In this document: positions 51,515 to 60,341 of the stretch, piece by piece | How positions within the stretch are numbered: the stretch's first letter is position 1 | How the letters are laid out: each line of letters begins with the position of its first letter | NCBI GenBank assembly: GCA_035268885.1 | Contig: DATFKA010000123.1 | Span: forward strand, 1-64,000 | DNA from: DATFKA01 sp035268885 | GTDB lineage: Bacteria > Bacteroidota > Bacteroidia > Chitinophagales > Saprospiraceae | Direction of reading: 5' to 3' | DNA length: 64,000 nucleotides | Program-made: the position numbers and the translations under genes | Notes under the pieces: generated by a model | Database searches by the model: none | Told to the model about the DNA's origin: nothing | Seen by the model: the letters and a program-made list of their open reading frames with translations, nothing else

Positions 51515-52000
51515 CTAAGATTCTCTGGTCTGCCACTCGCTTCTTTTCTTAAAGTATTTTGGCCCTACGATCAGTAAACCAAAAGAACGTCCGTCTTCTT
51601 TTTCTCGCTTGCTGTGATGATCACCGTGTGCTCTCAGAATCGCCCGCGAATAAGGATTGTCCAGTTGCTTAAACCACTTAAAGCGGCGGTGGATATACAC
51701 GTCGTGAATCAGAAAGTAGACCAGCCCGTAGATGGAAATACCAATGCCAACAAAAGTTAACCAAAAAAAGCCGGGCGTACTGAGGCCAATGATATAACTG
51801 GCAGCACTGGGGATGGCAAAGACCAAAAAGAACAAATCGTTTTTCTCAAAAAAACCATCTTTTTCGTGATGGGGCTTGTGGTGATCCTCGTGCCAGATCC
51901 AAAGGAAGCCGTGCATCAGATATTTGTGTGCCGCCCAGGCCACAAATTCCATAAAGAGAAAGGTAGCAATGGTGACAAAAATATAAAGGACAACTTGCAT
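51515..52000 (-). CDS. crtZ: Beta-carotene hydroxylase (CrtZ type)
   Basis: A 161-residue membrane di-iron hydroxylase of the fatty acid hydroxylase superfamily that adds the 3-hydroxyl to beta rings of carotenoids. All four His clusters are present: HKYLMH, HEDHHKPHH, HDVYIHRR and HGDHH. Four hydrophobic helices surround them. It is the last gene of the crtI-cruF-like-crtZ operon, 2 bases after the preceding stop, so translation is coupled. Together with the desaturase it points to a hydroxylated yellow-orange pigment. Confidence 0.92.
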   Translation of the reverse strand: MQVVLYIFVTIATFLFMEFVAWAAHKYLMHGFLWIWHEDHHKPHHEKDGFFEKNDLFFLVFAIPSAASYIIGLSTPGFFWLTFVGIGISIYGLVYFLIHDVYIHRRFKWFKQLDNPYSRAILRAHGDHHSKREKEDGRSFGLLIVGPKYFKKRSEWQTRES

Positions 52001-52002
52001 AG

Positions 52003-52677
52003 CTACACGGTGTTTAGTGTAATGAAAAAAATAAACTGAAGAATTAACAAGGCAATACCCACTTTGTTTTTAATATGGCCTTGTAATGCCTGGAAGATAG
52101 AGTGTACAAAAAAGGCAATGATCCACCAACCAATAAAATTATGTAGTGGTGGGGTGCTACGCCCCTGCCAGGTCCAGAAGTCGTACTCGATAGCCACGGG
52201 CTCAATAAAAATATCCAGTAGTACCATAATGCTTGCCCCGAGAATCGCCTTTAGCCATTTACTTTTTCCCGCAAGGAGCTGATTGACCAGCACACCGCTG
52301 GCGTAAGCCAGCAAAATCCAATTGATGCCAATCATATAGGGGGTGCCCAATAACTTGGGGCCCAGTACGGGACCGTATTCGTAGTCGCCGAATAGTAGAC
52401 CCGTTTGTACGCCGAACAACTCCGCACCGAAACCCATCAAATAGCACAAACCCAGGAAAAGAAAAGTCTTTTGACTCCATTCGGGATGAAAAAACAAGAC
52501 CAGCCCTAAAGAGATCAGCAGATTCACCGGAGTAAGTAATGCGAAATCGGGGTGAATGGGCAGGGTAAGCCCGAAGATGCCTACCAGGTAGAGGATGCTC
52601 AGTACGATGATACTCAAATCCGCATAGCCGATTTGCCAGGCACGTCCCGCGATCTTTAGCTGTAAATATTGGTTCAT
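52003..52677 (-). CDS. Carotenoid biosynthesis protein, CruF-like
   Basis: A 224-residue membrane protein of the DUF422/CruF family with about seven helices. Features include GFGAELFGVQTGLLFGDYEYGPVLGPKLLGTPYMIGINWILL and IFIEPVAIEYDFWTWQ, conserved in hydratases that add water to the 1',2' double bond of open carotenoid ends. In Bacteroidota such an enzyme would help make saproxanthin- or myxol-type carotenoids. The assignment to hydratase, as opposed to another member of the family, is an inference from the family and operon. Confidence 0.75.
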   Translation of the reverse strand: MNQYLQLKIAGRAWQIGYADLSIIVLSILYLVGIFGLTLPIHPDFALLTPVNLLISLGLVLFFHPEWSQKTFLFLGLCYLMGFGAELFGVQTGLLFGDYEYGPVLGPKLLGTPYMIGINWILLAYASGVLVNQLLAGKSKWLKAILGASIMVLLDIFIEPVAIEYDFWTWQGRSTPPLHNFIGWWIIAFFVHSIFQALQGHIKNKVGIALLILQFIFFITLNTV

Positions 52678-52690
52678 AAACCCGATTGTT

Positions 52691-54160
52691 TTAGCTGGTC
52701 ACCCCCTCCGGCATCAGATCATCAATGATTTTTGCGGAAAGCAGACACAAAGGAATGCCGCCGCCCGGATGCGCACTACCGCCACAAAAGTACAGATTTT
52801 TTATTCGACGACTAAAATTAGGGTGCCGTAAAAAAGCAGCCATCTTATTATTCGAGCTGGTACCGTATAGACTACCCAGGTGCGAACCCGTCCTGGATTC
52901 AATAGTCCGCGGCTCCAGTATGTCCTCGCAAGCAATGAAGGAGCGGATGTCCTGTCCGAGAATACGACTGATCTTACGAATTGCTGCTTCCCGGGCCTGA
53001 TCGATCAGGTCATCCCAGTCCTGCCCTGCCTGGTAAGGCGCATTGATCATGGTAAACCAGTTCTCGTGACCGGAGGGCGCATCTTCCGGACTGTATTTGC
53101 TACTGATATTGACGTATACGGTAGGGTCTTCATAAAGCCCACCGGCTTCCATGGTTGCAAACTCCTGCTCATAATCATCGGAGAAAAAGATGTTGTGTAA
53201 GTCCAGTTCGGGAAAGCTTTGTTTAATTCCCCAGTAGAAAATGATGGCCGAAGTAGATTTCTCCTGTTGCAGAATCCGCTCCGGTTGCTTTTGTTCCGGT
53301 AGTAATTTTCGGTAGGTGAAGAAGATATCCATATTGCTGATCACCTGATCGAAAGACCACTCCTTCCCTTTGACAACCAGCCCTTTTGCCTGGCCCCCTT
53401 CTACCCGTATGCGCTCTACCGGGCTGTCGAAGTGAAACTGTACGCCCAGGTCCCTGGCCAATTCATAGATGGACTGGCTGATGGCGACCATACCTCCTTT
53501 GGGATAATAGGCCCCCAATTCGTGCTCGAAGTGAGGGATAATGCTCAATAGACCCGGTGCTTTGTAGGGATTAGAACCATTGTAGGTGGCAAAACGATTG
53601 AAGAGCTGTACCAGTTTGGGATGTTGAGCAATGCGTTTGTGTACTTGGTTCATGCTGGTAAACAGATCAAGGGTCGGAATCTGCAGCATCGCCCTGGCCA
53701 CGTTCCAGTTGGTCCAGGTACTGGCTTTATGCAGGCTTTTTTCCAGGAAAATCTTCCCGGTGACTTCGTATTTACGGGCGCTGTCTTTAAGTTGTTTTTG
53801 TACCGCTTGTGCGGAAACGCCTAGTTTTTCGGCAGCCTCCCGGGCAAAACGCCCAGCATCGGCGTAGGCCGAGAGCCGGGTGCCATCTTCCCAAAAGTAA
53901 TTACAAACGACCGGCAGGCGCTCGTATTCAAAATAGTCGGCGGGATCTTTTCCCGCCAGTTGGAAGAGTTCATCAACGTACTGCGGCATGGTGAAAAGGG
54001 ATGGGCCCGCATCAAAGCGATAGCCTTCCAGCTCAAAAGCGGATAACTTTCCACCCGGATAGGCATTGGCTTCGAATACATGCACTTCCTTACCCCGGAC
54101 GGCCATACGGACGGCTGCCGCCAGACCAGCTATACCTGCGCCTACGATGCCTGTTTTCAT
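52691..54160 (-). CDS. crtI: Phytoene desaturase (CrtI type)
   Basis: An FAD-dependent desaturase/isomerase that converts phytoene to lycopene; 489 residues. The N-terminal dinucleotide fold TGIVGAGIAGLAAAVRMA is followed by EANAYPGGKLSAFELEGYRFDAGPSLFTMP. The C-terminal bacterial-desaturase signature is NLYFCGGSAHPGGGIPLCLLSAKI. ATG 54160 (MKTGIVG) is chosen since it puts the FAD motif at the N-terminus; an upstream in-frame start adds 8 residues. It is the first gene of the carotenoid operon. The usual crtB phytoene synthase is not between crtI and crtZ here. Confidence 0.93.
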   Translation of the reverse strand: MKTGIVGAGIAGLAAAVRMAVRGKEVHVFEANAYPGGKLSAFELEGYRFDAGPSLFTMPQYVDELFQLAGKDPADYFEYERLPVVCNYFWEDGTRLSAYADAGRFAREAAEKLGVSAQAVQKQLKDSARKYEVTGKIFLEKSLHKASTWTNWNVARAMLQIPTLDLFTSMNQVHKRIAQHPKLVQLFNRFATYNGSNPYKAPGLLSIIPHFEHELGAYYPKGGMVAISQSIYELARDLGVQFHFDSPVERIRVEGGQAKGLVVKGKEWSFDQVISNMDIFFTYRKLLPEQKQPERILQQEKSTSAIIFYWGIKQSFPELDLHNIFFSDDYEQEFATMEAGGLYEDPTVYVNISSKYSPEDAPSGHENWFTMINAPYQAGQDWDDLIDQAREAAIRKISRILGQDIRSFIACEDILEPRTIESRTGSHLGSLYGTSSNNKMAAFLRHPNFSRRIKNLYFCGGSAHPGGGIPLCLLSAKIIDDLMPEGVTS

Positions 54161-54390
54161 TTCTGTGATGGTTTTTATAGCCAAGTATTTTTTATCAGAT
54201 CAATATGGTAGTAGGAAAAAAACATCGTCCCCCACCAATGGTTGTCAAACCTAATCAGAAATTAGGCTGATCTTCCGAATGGGTAGTAAAATACTTTATT
54301 AGTGGCCGTAAATAAAGTGCTAGTGATTATACGGATACGGTGAAATAGTCGCCCGCTACCAGCTCCACCAGCCGATTGGCAATTTTTTGG

Positions 54391-54431
54391 AGAAAAAGAA
54401 AGCGCCACCGGGAGGAATGCCCGGTGGCGCT
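54391..54431 (-). terminator. Terminator of tmRNA
   Basis: A perfect 12-bp stem, AGCGCCACCGGG (54401-54412) with CCCGGTGGCGCT (54420-54431) and a 7-nt loop, is followed on the minus strand by a T-rich run (TTTCTTTTT). It lies 5 bases after the tmRNA 3' end. Bases 54161-54390, upstream of crtI, show no gene. Confidence 0.92.
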
Positions 54432-54436
54432 GTTTG

Positions 54437-54837
54437 TGGAGACGGCGAGAGTCGAACTCGCGTCCAGAGAAAGCACTAATCAGCCTTCTACATGCTTAGT
54501 TCCCAATTGGATTGTCGGGAAGTCGCGTGGACTGGAAACCCTCCGGCTACTTCCTTACACACTGAATTTCGCGCAGAGGCCGTGCGCCCCCTCTTTGCTA
54601 GCTCAATATGTGGTTGATGTGTGGATGCGGGGCCCTATTGAGCAAAAACCGTGCGTAGCCTCGGAGAGGTCTATGCGTGCATCGTCACACAATGACATAA
54701 TAAGACTCTGTCTTACGCTGCCATGGCAAATTGTCTATTGCCAGTTAAAGTTTAGTCGTATTTGTTAACGGAGTAACAACCGTGCTCCGACATGCTTACT
54801 AACCAGTATACAATCCTGTCGATACCAGTACGTCCCC
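54437..54837 (-). ncRNA. ssrA: Transfer-messenger RNA (tmRNA)
   Basis: Rescues stalled ribosomes by adding a degradation tag. The 5' end GGGGACG pairs with CGTCTCC near the 3' end (one G-U) to form the acceptor stem. The T-arm GCGAGTTCGACTCTCGC is canonical, and the 5' region contains the ATCGACAGGAT motif of one-piece tmRNAs. The length is 401 nt before CCA addition. The tag reading frame lies at 54742-54713 on the minus strand and encodes GNRQFAMAA followed by TAA. The end -AMAA fits ClpXP recognition. The middle of the tag departs from the usual Bacteroidota pattern GENNYALAA. Confidence 0.95.
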
Positions 54838-54842
54838 ATATT

Positions 54843-54875
54843 CGTGTGGTCATGTAGTTAAGTGATCATGTGGTG
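54843..54875. repeat. CATGTGGT-type repeat upstream of tmRNA
   Basis: Two direct copies, GTGGTCATGTAG and GATCATGTGGTG, are spaced by AAGT-type bases. They resemble the words at 3395-3425 and 37986-38040 but lack the complementary arm, so no strong hairpin forms. Confidence 0.5.
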
Positions 54876-54922
54876 GGGGTATTCCGACTCTTTTGGCGGA
54901 AGTCTCCTTACTTAACCATCCA

Positions 54923-54930
54923 CAAATCTA
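54923..54930 (-). promoter_or_regulatory. Candidate -7 box for tmRNA
   Basis: Read on the minus strand: TAGATTTG, a match to TAnnTTTG. The predicted start lies about 80 bases before the mature 5' end, and no matching -33 element is evident, so support is weak. Confidence 0.35.
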
Positions 54931-54974
54931 ATAACGATTTATGGATTAAAAAAGTTCCCTGTGTTTGCTTAAAT

Positions 54975-55002
54975 AAAAAAACCTCGCTCCGTGAGAGCAA
55001 GG
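54975..55002 (-). terminator. Terminator between the beta-propeller gene and tmRNA
   Basis: On the minus strand the hairpin CCTTGCTC...GAGCGAGG (one mismatch) is followed by seven Ts. It would stop read-through from the minus-strand operon before tmRNA. Confidence 0.8.
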
Positions 55003-55186
55003 CCCGTAGTTTTCTCTAAGTATATCTAATTCTTAGTCAAAAGGGGTATAACCGTTTTCGGGAAATAACGGGGTAATGTTACCGAAGTAATGATGTTAAA
55101 ATGAATATGTACAGGGATGAAAAGATTCATGGGATTACCGGCTTTTCGGCCGAATTGCACACTTTTGACGCAAGTCTTTTCTAAAG

Positions 55187-55235
55187 TCACACATTGTATT
55201 GAAAAAAATAAAATATTTCTCAATACAATGTGTGA
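55187..55235. repeat. Perfect 16-bp inverted repeat after the beta-propeller gene
   Basis: TCACACATTGTATTGA (55187-55202) is the exact inverse of 55220-55235, with a 17-nt AT-only-rich loop. It begins 6 bases after the stop of the minus-strand gene. No T-run follows the stem, so its use as a terminator is uncertain. Bases 55003-55186 show nothing recognisable. Confidence 0.7.
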
Positions 55236-55241
55236 TGCCTC

Positions 55242-58100
55242 CTATTTCTTTAAGATGGGATCCTCCCGCACCTCTAAAGACTGCTGGCTCGTCATTGAGC
55301 CCGAGCGGAGGGTTAGCCAATAGATGCCGGGCCCGGCCTCAGGTACACCATAGGAGGCGGGTAAGAAACCTTCCTCCACCAGTCCGGAGAGGGCTCGTCT
55401 TTGTTGCAGGGGCGTATCGGCCTGGTCAAACCGCTCAGCGGCCCGTTCTAAGCTGCGATTGGCATACTGGGCGGAGAGCTCCTCTAAAACCTCGCGGGCT
55501 TTCGCCTGTTCTGCTGCGGTGAGTGCCTCGGGCTCAAACATCAGATCCCAGCTATACCGATGAATGCCGGGAGTAGAAGACAAGGTGTCGATCCGTACAT
55601 GTCGGCCATTGGGGTGGTGGATTTCCAGGATTAAGGGTGCCTCCAGCTCCTCAGCAGCGTAATAGCTAATCCAGGCCTCGTTCCGGGTTCTGGCCCGGGC
55701 CTTGCTGGAGGTGTTCTGGAAGGTGGCCGGGTTTTCTCCTCCGAACCAAAAATGTCCCCGTTGACCACCTCGGCTGGTATTTTCCCAGAGGGTAGCGGGA
55801 CGCTGCTCAAATAGCCAGATCGGTTCTTTTTGTACCTCGGTGGTTAGCTGTTGCAGGGGAGATATATCATCCATAATCCAGAGGCTACGACCGTGGGTAC
55901 CCGCTACCAGATCTTTATCCCGTGGGTGAATTTTTAAATCATAAACGGAAACGGTTGGTAGATTGGGCATACACCTCGACCAGGAAGCACCTCTGTCCAG
56001 GGTATAAAAAACACCCGTTTCGGTACCAATGAACAGCAAATCTGGGTTTTGATGATCCTCTCGGACCACCCGGATAACCTCATTTTCCGGAAGGTTCGCA
56101 GATAGCGATGTCCAGGTTTGCCCAAAATCATCGGTTACAAATAACCAGGGCTGGTTTTGATCACTGCGGTGACCATCAAAGGATAAATAGGCCCGGCTGG
56201 GGGAAAAATGCGAAGCTTCTACCCGGCTCACCCAGATTCCCCCGGGCACATTGGGTACCCTGGCGCGGACATTGGTCCAGTGCTGGCCGCCGTCCCGGGT
56301 AATTTGTACATTACCGTCGTCGGTTCCCACCCAAATGACTTGTCGGTCGATGGGGGAGAGGCCGATCATCGTAGCGGCACAATGAATTTCGGCACCGGTA
56401 TTATCCAGTGTAATCCCTCCGCTTTTACCTTCCTGTGTTTTCTGGGGATCATTGGTACTCAGGTCGGGACTGATGATCCGCCAACTCTGGCCGCCGTTAT
56501 TCGATTTGAGAATATGATTTCCACCCAGATATAAAATATCGGGATCAAAAGGTGACATCTGCATGGGCGCATTCCAGTTAAAACGAAAGGCGGTGCCTTC
56601 TTTTATTTTTTCCGTAGGTATTTTTTCTTCCCAATTACTGATGTTCGTATAGTTGGGTGTAATGCGTTCCCGTTGGTAGGTCAGCGGATCGTAGCGATTC
56701 GTACTTCCGTTTTCGGATTGGGTATAGACCTTACGCCAGTTGCCCGGATCAACGGCGACGGACATGCCATCGCCCCAGTGTAATTTCCAGTTGTCATCAT
56801 TCAAAATACCTCTGGCATCCCGACTGAAACTAGCTACCCCATACATACCATTATCCTGCATTCCTCCGTATACGTAATAGGGCTCCCGCATATCCAGGCC
56901 AATCCGGTAAAACTGCGCAATCGGCAAATTGTCCAGCAGGGTAAAGGCCTGGCCATGATCGTGGGTGATGGACACCCCCTTATCCGCTCCCAGGTAATAG
57001 CGATCCTTGTAATTGGGGTCCAACCACATAGCGTGGAAATCACCGTGTACTTCCTCATCTTCACTGCCATTACGCAGGGTTTTTCCGCCATCTTCAGAGA
57101 CCATAAAGCGGGTCGTCAATACGTACACTCGCTGATCATCATTGGGATTGATTCGAATCTGGCTGTAGTAAAAAGGACGGTTATTATAGGTGTTGACGTA
57201 GGTCCAGCTCTTGCCGCCGTCTTCACTGCGGTAAACGCCAGAGCCTGGCTTACCCAGGTCATCGGTTTGCTCGGCTTCAATTAGGGCCATCAGTACTTTT
57301 GGGTTCTTACGGTAGATGGCCAGTCCTATTCGGCCGGTTTCTCCGGGGGGTAAGCCCTTGCTTAGCTTCGTCCAGGACTTCCCGCCGTTCGTACTTTTGT
57401 AAATACCGCCCTGCCCACCACCGCTGTGGAAATGCCAGGGTTGCCGCAGGCGATGGTACATAGCCACGTAGAGGGTATTGGGATCCTGTGGATCCATGAC
57501 CAGATCAATGGCTCCGGTCTTGCCATCGTCGGGCAGGCCTTTTGTTAGTTTTGTCCAGGTCTGGCCCCCATCGGTCGTTTTAAAGAGGCCTCTGGTGCCA
57601 CTGTACCCCCACAGGTGTCCCAGAGCCGCCGTGTACACCACATCCGGGTCATCCGGATGGATAATTACCCTGCTAATCTGGTGGGTTTCTTTCAGCCCCA
57701 TATTTTGGAAGCTCTCTCCTCCGTCGGTCGATTTGTAGATGCCATTTCCCCAGGAGACACTATTGCGGTTATTGGATTCTCCGGTACCCACCCAGATATG
57801 ACTGGGGTCTTTCTGATAAACTGCAATGTCTCCAATGGAGGCGGTTTCATAATCGTCAAAGATGGGCTCCCAGGTCGTTCCGGCGTTTTTAGAATGCCAT
57901 ACGCCACCGGACCCGGTAGCAATCCACACTTTCGTGAAATCGGTTTCCAGGGCTTCGATGTCGACGATGCGGCCACCCTGATTGGCGGGGCCAATATTGC
58001 GCCAGTGGAAGCCCTGTAAGAGAGGATCATTTTGTGCCTGGAGGAGCGTGGAAATGCCTAAGAATAAAAGGATTGCATAAATGGAATGAGGTGATTTCAT
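55242..58100 (-). CDS. Sortilin/VPS10-like secreted beta-propeller protein
   Basis: A 952-residue exported protein with a signal peptide (about 1-22, LLQAQ). The body is a long series of BNR/Asp-box repeats that build one or two beta-propellers: GVWHSKNAGTTWEPI, GIYKSTDGGESFQNM, GLFKTTDGGQTWTKL, GIYKSTNGGKSWTKL, GVYRSEDGGKSWTYV, HILKSNNGGQSWRII, NVQITRDGGQHWTNV, FVTDDFGQTWTSL, FYTLDRGASWSRC. A C-terminal helical and beta segment (about 780-952) completes it. Homologues are often annotated as glycosyl hydrolases, but no catalytic residue can be named. It may bind or process glycans or proteins. It is the last gene of the minus-strand run, 136 bases after the UPF0261 gene. Confidence 0.83.
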   Translation of the reverse strand: MKSPHSIYAILLFLGISTLLQAQNDPLLQGFHWRNIGPANQGGRIVDIEALETDFTKVWIATGSGGVWHSKNAGTTWEPIFDDYETASIGDIAVYQKDPSHIWVGTGESNNRNSVSWGNGIYKSTDGGESFQNMGLKETHQISRVIIHPDDPDVVYTAALGHLWGYSGTRGLFKTTDGGQTWTKLTKGLPDDGKTGAIDLVMDPQDPNTLYVAMYHRLRQPWHFHSGGGQGGIYKSTNGGKSWTKLSKGLPPGETGRIGLAIYRKNPKVLMALIEAEQTDDLGKPGSGVYRSEDGGKSWTYVNTYNNRPFYYSQIRINPNDDQRVYVLTTRFMVSEDGGKTLRNGSEDEEVHGDFHAMWLDPNYKDRYYLGADKGVSITHDHGQAFTLLDNLPIAQFYRIGLDMREPYYVYGGMQDNGMYGVASFSRDARGILNDDNWKLHWGDGMSVAVDPGNWRKVYTQSENGSTNRYDPLTYQRERITPNYTNISNWEEKIPTEKIKEGTAFRFNWNAPMQMSPFDPDILYLGGNHILKSNNGGQSWRIISPDLSTNDPQKTQEGKSGGITLDNTGAEIHCAATMIGLSPIDRQVIWVGTDDGNVQITRDGGQHWTNVRARVPNVPGGIWVSRVEASHFSPSRAYLSFDGHRSDQNQPWLFVTDDFGQTWTSLSANLPENEVIRVVREDHQNPDLLFIGTETGVFYTLDRGASWSRCMPNLPTVSVYDLKIHPRDKDLVAGTHGRSLWIMDDISPLQQLTTEVQKEPIWLFEQRPATLWENTSRGGQRGHFWFGGENPATFQNTSSKARARTRNEAWISYYAAEELEAPLILEIHHPNGRHVRIDTLSSTPGIHRYSWDLMFEPEALTAAEQAKAREVLEELSAQYANRSLERAAERFDQADTPLQQRRALSGLVEEGFLPASYGVPEAGPGIYWLTLRSGSMTSQQSLEVREDPILKK

Positions 58101-58236
58101 TTGTATGTAATTTTTGTAAAGTTCGAGTTTTAGTTCCCAAGTGAATGTATTGGGTTAAGGTGTTTAAGGCGGAGGGTATCCTCCGCCTAGCGAGTAAAGT
58201 TTTGTTTTGAGTTATTTATTGGATCTTAAAAAAAAG

Positions 58237-59460
58237 TCAGCCCTCTTCAATCAATTCGATCAGCTTATCCACGCATTCTTTTACGAAAGTGGGATCCTCG
58301 GCTGTCAGCTTCCGTTCGATTACTTCGATATTATTGGGCAGGCCGGCCTTCAGTCGGTCAAAGAAGGCGCGATCGGACGCCTTGTCTTCCAGGACCCCGC
58401 CGGGGTAGGAGTAACGGCCTACGCCAAGCCCTGGAATCATGAAGTAAGCTTTATCTTTGGTATGCTGCAGGCGCTGGCAGATATCATCCGCTACCCGCTG
58501 AATCTCTTCCACATTTAGTCGAGGTACAAAAACCACCGGACTGTGGAAGACTATTTTATGATCTTTGTATTCTTCGGGTACTTCGTTGGGAGGCACCAGA
58601 ATACCTAAATGCTCGGCACCGCCCGGCACCAGGACCTGGGGCAGACCTAATTTACCAGCGACGGTCAGTCGCTCGGGCCCACCCGCCCGCAGCACTTTCC
58701 AGACATCATCGGCAATTTCTCCCATTGCATAATCAAAGACGGCACCGATAATTCCTTCCTTCATCATCTGCTCCATGGCCCGCCCACCGGAGCCGACGGC
58801 ATGAAAGACGATTACCTCGTAGCCGGCGGCTTCAATGTATTTGATAGCCTCCATCGCGCCTTTGGTCAGAACGCCCAGGTTGGACATGCCGATCAGGGGT
58901 TTGTCGCGCTTCTCCACAATAAACTTGTCTTCTACGCTGGCCATCCCGCAGGCTGCCGCCGCCGCATTCGCGAGAATCTTCCGGGTGAAGGGGTTCAACT
59001 TCAGGATATCACTTACCGAGAACATCATGGTAATATCCTTGATCCCCACAAAGCCGGAGGTGTCTCCCGAAGCGATCGTGGAGACCATGATTTTAGGGAA
59101 ACCGTAAGGCAGCTGTTGCATGATATCGCAGCAGGTAGAGGTTCCCTGTGTTCCGCCTAGGCCGAGTACGGCGTGTACCTGATCGGCTTCGATCTTTTTC
59201 GTTAGGATTCGTACACTACCCTTCACTACGAAGGGGTTGGCTTTCTCGCGGGTAGGATCCTTTAGAACCTCCTCGAGGTCGCCACCACCGGTAGCGATGA
59301 CGGTGCTTCTATCCAGATCGGCGGGAATACCGGCCTCGCCCACGACACCTATGTCCAGCAAAAGGGCTTTATGCCCCCTGGCTTCGATCTGCTTTTTTAA
59401 AAATTCGGCCTCCTGGTCTTTGGTGTCGAGCGTGACTAATAGAGCAATAGTTTTTTGCAT
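58237..59460 (-). CDS. UPF0261 family protein (Tm-1-like N-terminal half, ATP-binding)
   Basis: A 407-residue cytosolic protein of the UPF0261 family. Motifs include the N-terminal IALLVTLDTKDQEAEFLKKQI, the loop VLGLGGTQGTSTCCDIMQQLPYGFPKIMVSTIASGDTSGFVG, IVFHAVGSGGRAMEQMMKEG, LDRMAGELADD-like IGAVFDYAMGEIADDVW and VLVPGGAEHLGI. The fold matches the N-terminal half of the tomato protein Tm-1, which binds ATP. Its enzymatic role in bacteria is not established. It lies 6 bases after the TIM-barrel gene, which corresponds to the other half of Tm-1, so the two most likely act together. Confidence 0.9.
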   Translation of the reverse strand: MQKTIALLVTLDTKDQEAEFLKKQIEARGHKALLLDIGVVGEAGIPADLDRSTVIATGGGDLEEVLKDPTREKANPFVVKGSVRILTKKIEADQVHAVLGLGGTQGTSTCCDIMQQLPYGFPKIMVSTIASGDTSGFVGIKDITMMFSVSDILKLNPFTRKILANAAAAACGMASVEDKFIVEKRDKPLIGMSNLGVLTKGAMEAIKYIEAAGYEVIVFHAVGSGGRAMEQMMKEGIIGAVFDYAMGEIADDVWKVLRAGGPERLTVAGKLGLPQVLVPGGAEHLGILVPPNEVPEEYKDHKIVFHSPVVFVPRLNVEEIQRVADDICQRLQHTKDKAYFMIPGLGVGRYSYPGGVLEDKASDRAFFDRLKAGLPNNIEVIERKLTAEDPTFVKECVDKLIELIEEG

Positions 59461-59466
59461 GATATC

Positions 59467-60330
59467 TTACTTTTGGTCAGGAAAACGTAGGGCCGCAAAC
59501 TCTTTTGCTGTACTGAGGACGGCCTTCTCGATCGGAATCCGCTCGGTAGAGGAGCCGGTCCAGATGCCATCTACACTGGTGTGGTTAAGCATATACTGTG
59601 CATCTTCCGGGTTCGACATAGCGGCTCCGTGGGCGATCAGCATGACATCGGGCTTGAGTTTGCGTAGTTCTTTATTGGCTTCTTCCGTCCGGGCGGCGGT
59701 TTCTTCAATGGTTTCTCCAGAGTCGTAGCCCTTTAGTCCGCCTTTGGTCGTACCCGCATGGAAACAGAAAATATCCGGTTGGGCCTCTTCGACCATGCGC
59801 AGACTGTCTTCCATATTGAAGGCCAGGCCGATGGATACCATATCCATTTCCTTGGCCAGCTTCAGCATTTCGATTTCGTTATCAAAGGTAATCCCGCTCT
59901 TGGTGAGTACCCGGTAAATCTCACTGTCCTTATCCACGTAACTGACCGAAGGCCCGATATTAGAGACCGAGTAGACCCCCATGGCTTTGCAATCGTTGAG
60001 TACCATACGCATATCCTTGAGTGGATCGTTGGCATTCAGACAGGCGCAAATAAAGGCGTCGCCCTTAATGGCAGGCATAATATCTTCGCGGGTATAGTCC
60101 ATGGTCTGTTTATTAGAATCCAGGATAGGCCAGAGCATGGACATGGTACCCATACCGTTCGAGCGCAGTCGGGCACCGGAGAAGGTATTGATGCAGTCGG
60201 CACCAGCTTTTTCCAGTAGCTGGGCAACCAGGCCGCTGCCGGCGCTGGCGATAAAGATGGGTATGCGGTTTTCTACTTTCTTTTTGAGTTTGGACATTAT
60301 GGCTTCGCGAGAAGTATGTGGTACGATCAT
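59467..60330 (-). CDS. TIM-barrel protein of the phosphoenolpyruvate hydrolase-like family (Tm-1-like C-terminal half)
   Basis: A 287-residue TIM barrel related to the PEP mutase/hydrolase-like group. It shows REAIMSKLKKKVENRIPIFIASAGSGLVAQLLEKAGADCI, GMGTMSMLWPILDSN, VYSVSNIGPSVSYVD, IFCFHAGTTKGGLKGYD, MLIAHGAAMSNPEDA and VDGIWTGSSTERIPIEKA. The start at 60330 is kept because the segment REAIMSKLKKKV aligns with the N-terminus of relatives. Acidic and His residues fit a metal- or substrate-binding pocket, but activity is unproven. Adjacent to UPF0261 (6 bases). Confidence 0.87.
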   Translation of the reverse strand: MIVPHTSREAIMSKLKKKVENRIPIFIASAGSGLVAQLLEKAGADCINTFSGARLRSNGMGTMSMLWPILDSNKQTMDYTREDIMPAIKGDAFICACLNANDPLKDMRMVLNDCKAMGVYSVSNIGPSVSYVDKDSEIYRVLTKSGITFDNEIEMLKLAKEMDMVSIGLAFNMEDSLRMVEEAQPDIFCFHAGTTKGGLKGYDSGETIEETAARTEEANKELRKLKPDVMLIAHGAAMSNPEDAQYMLNHTSVDGIWTGSSTERIPIEKAVLSTAKEFAALRFPDQK

Positions 60331-60341
60331 GGTATATTAAT

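Noticed and set aside
54376..54768. Plus-strand open frame over tmRNA
   Set aside because: Covers the tmRNA on the opposite strand; the acceptor stem, T-arm and tag frame explain this region.
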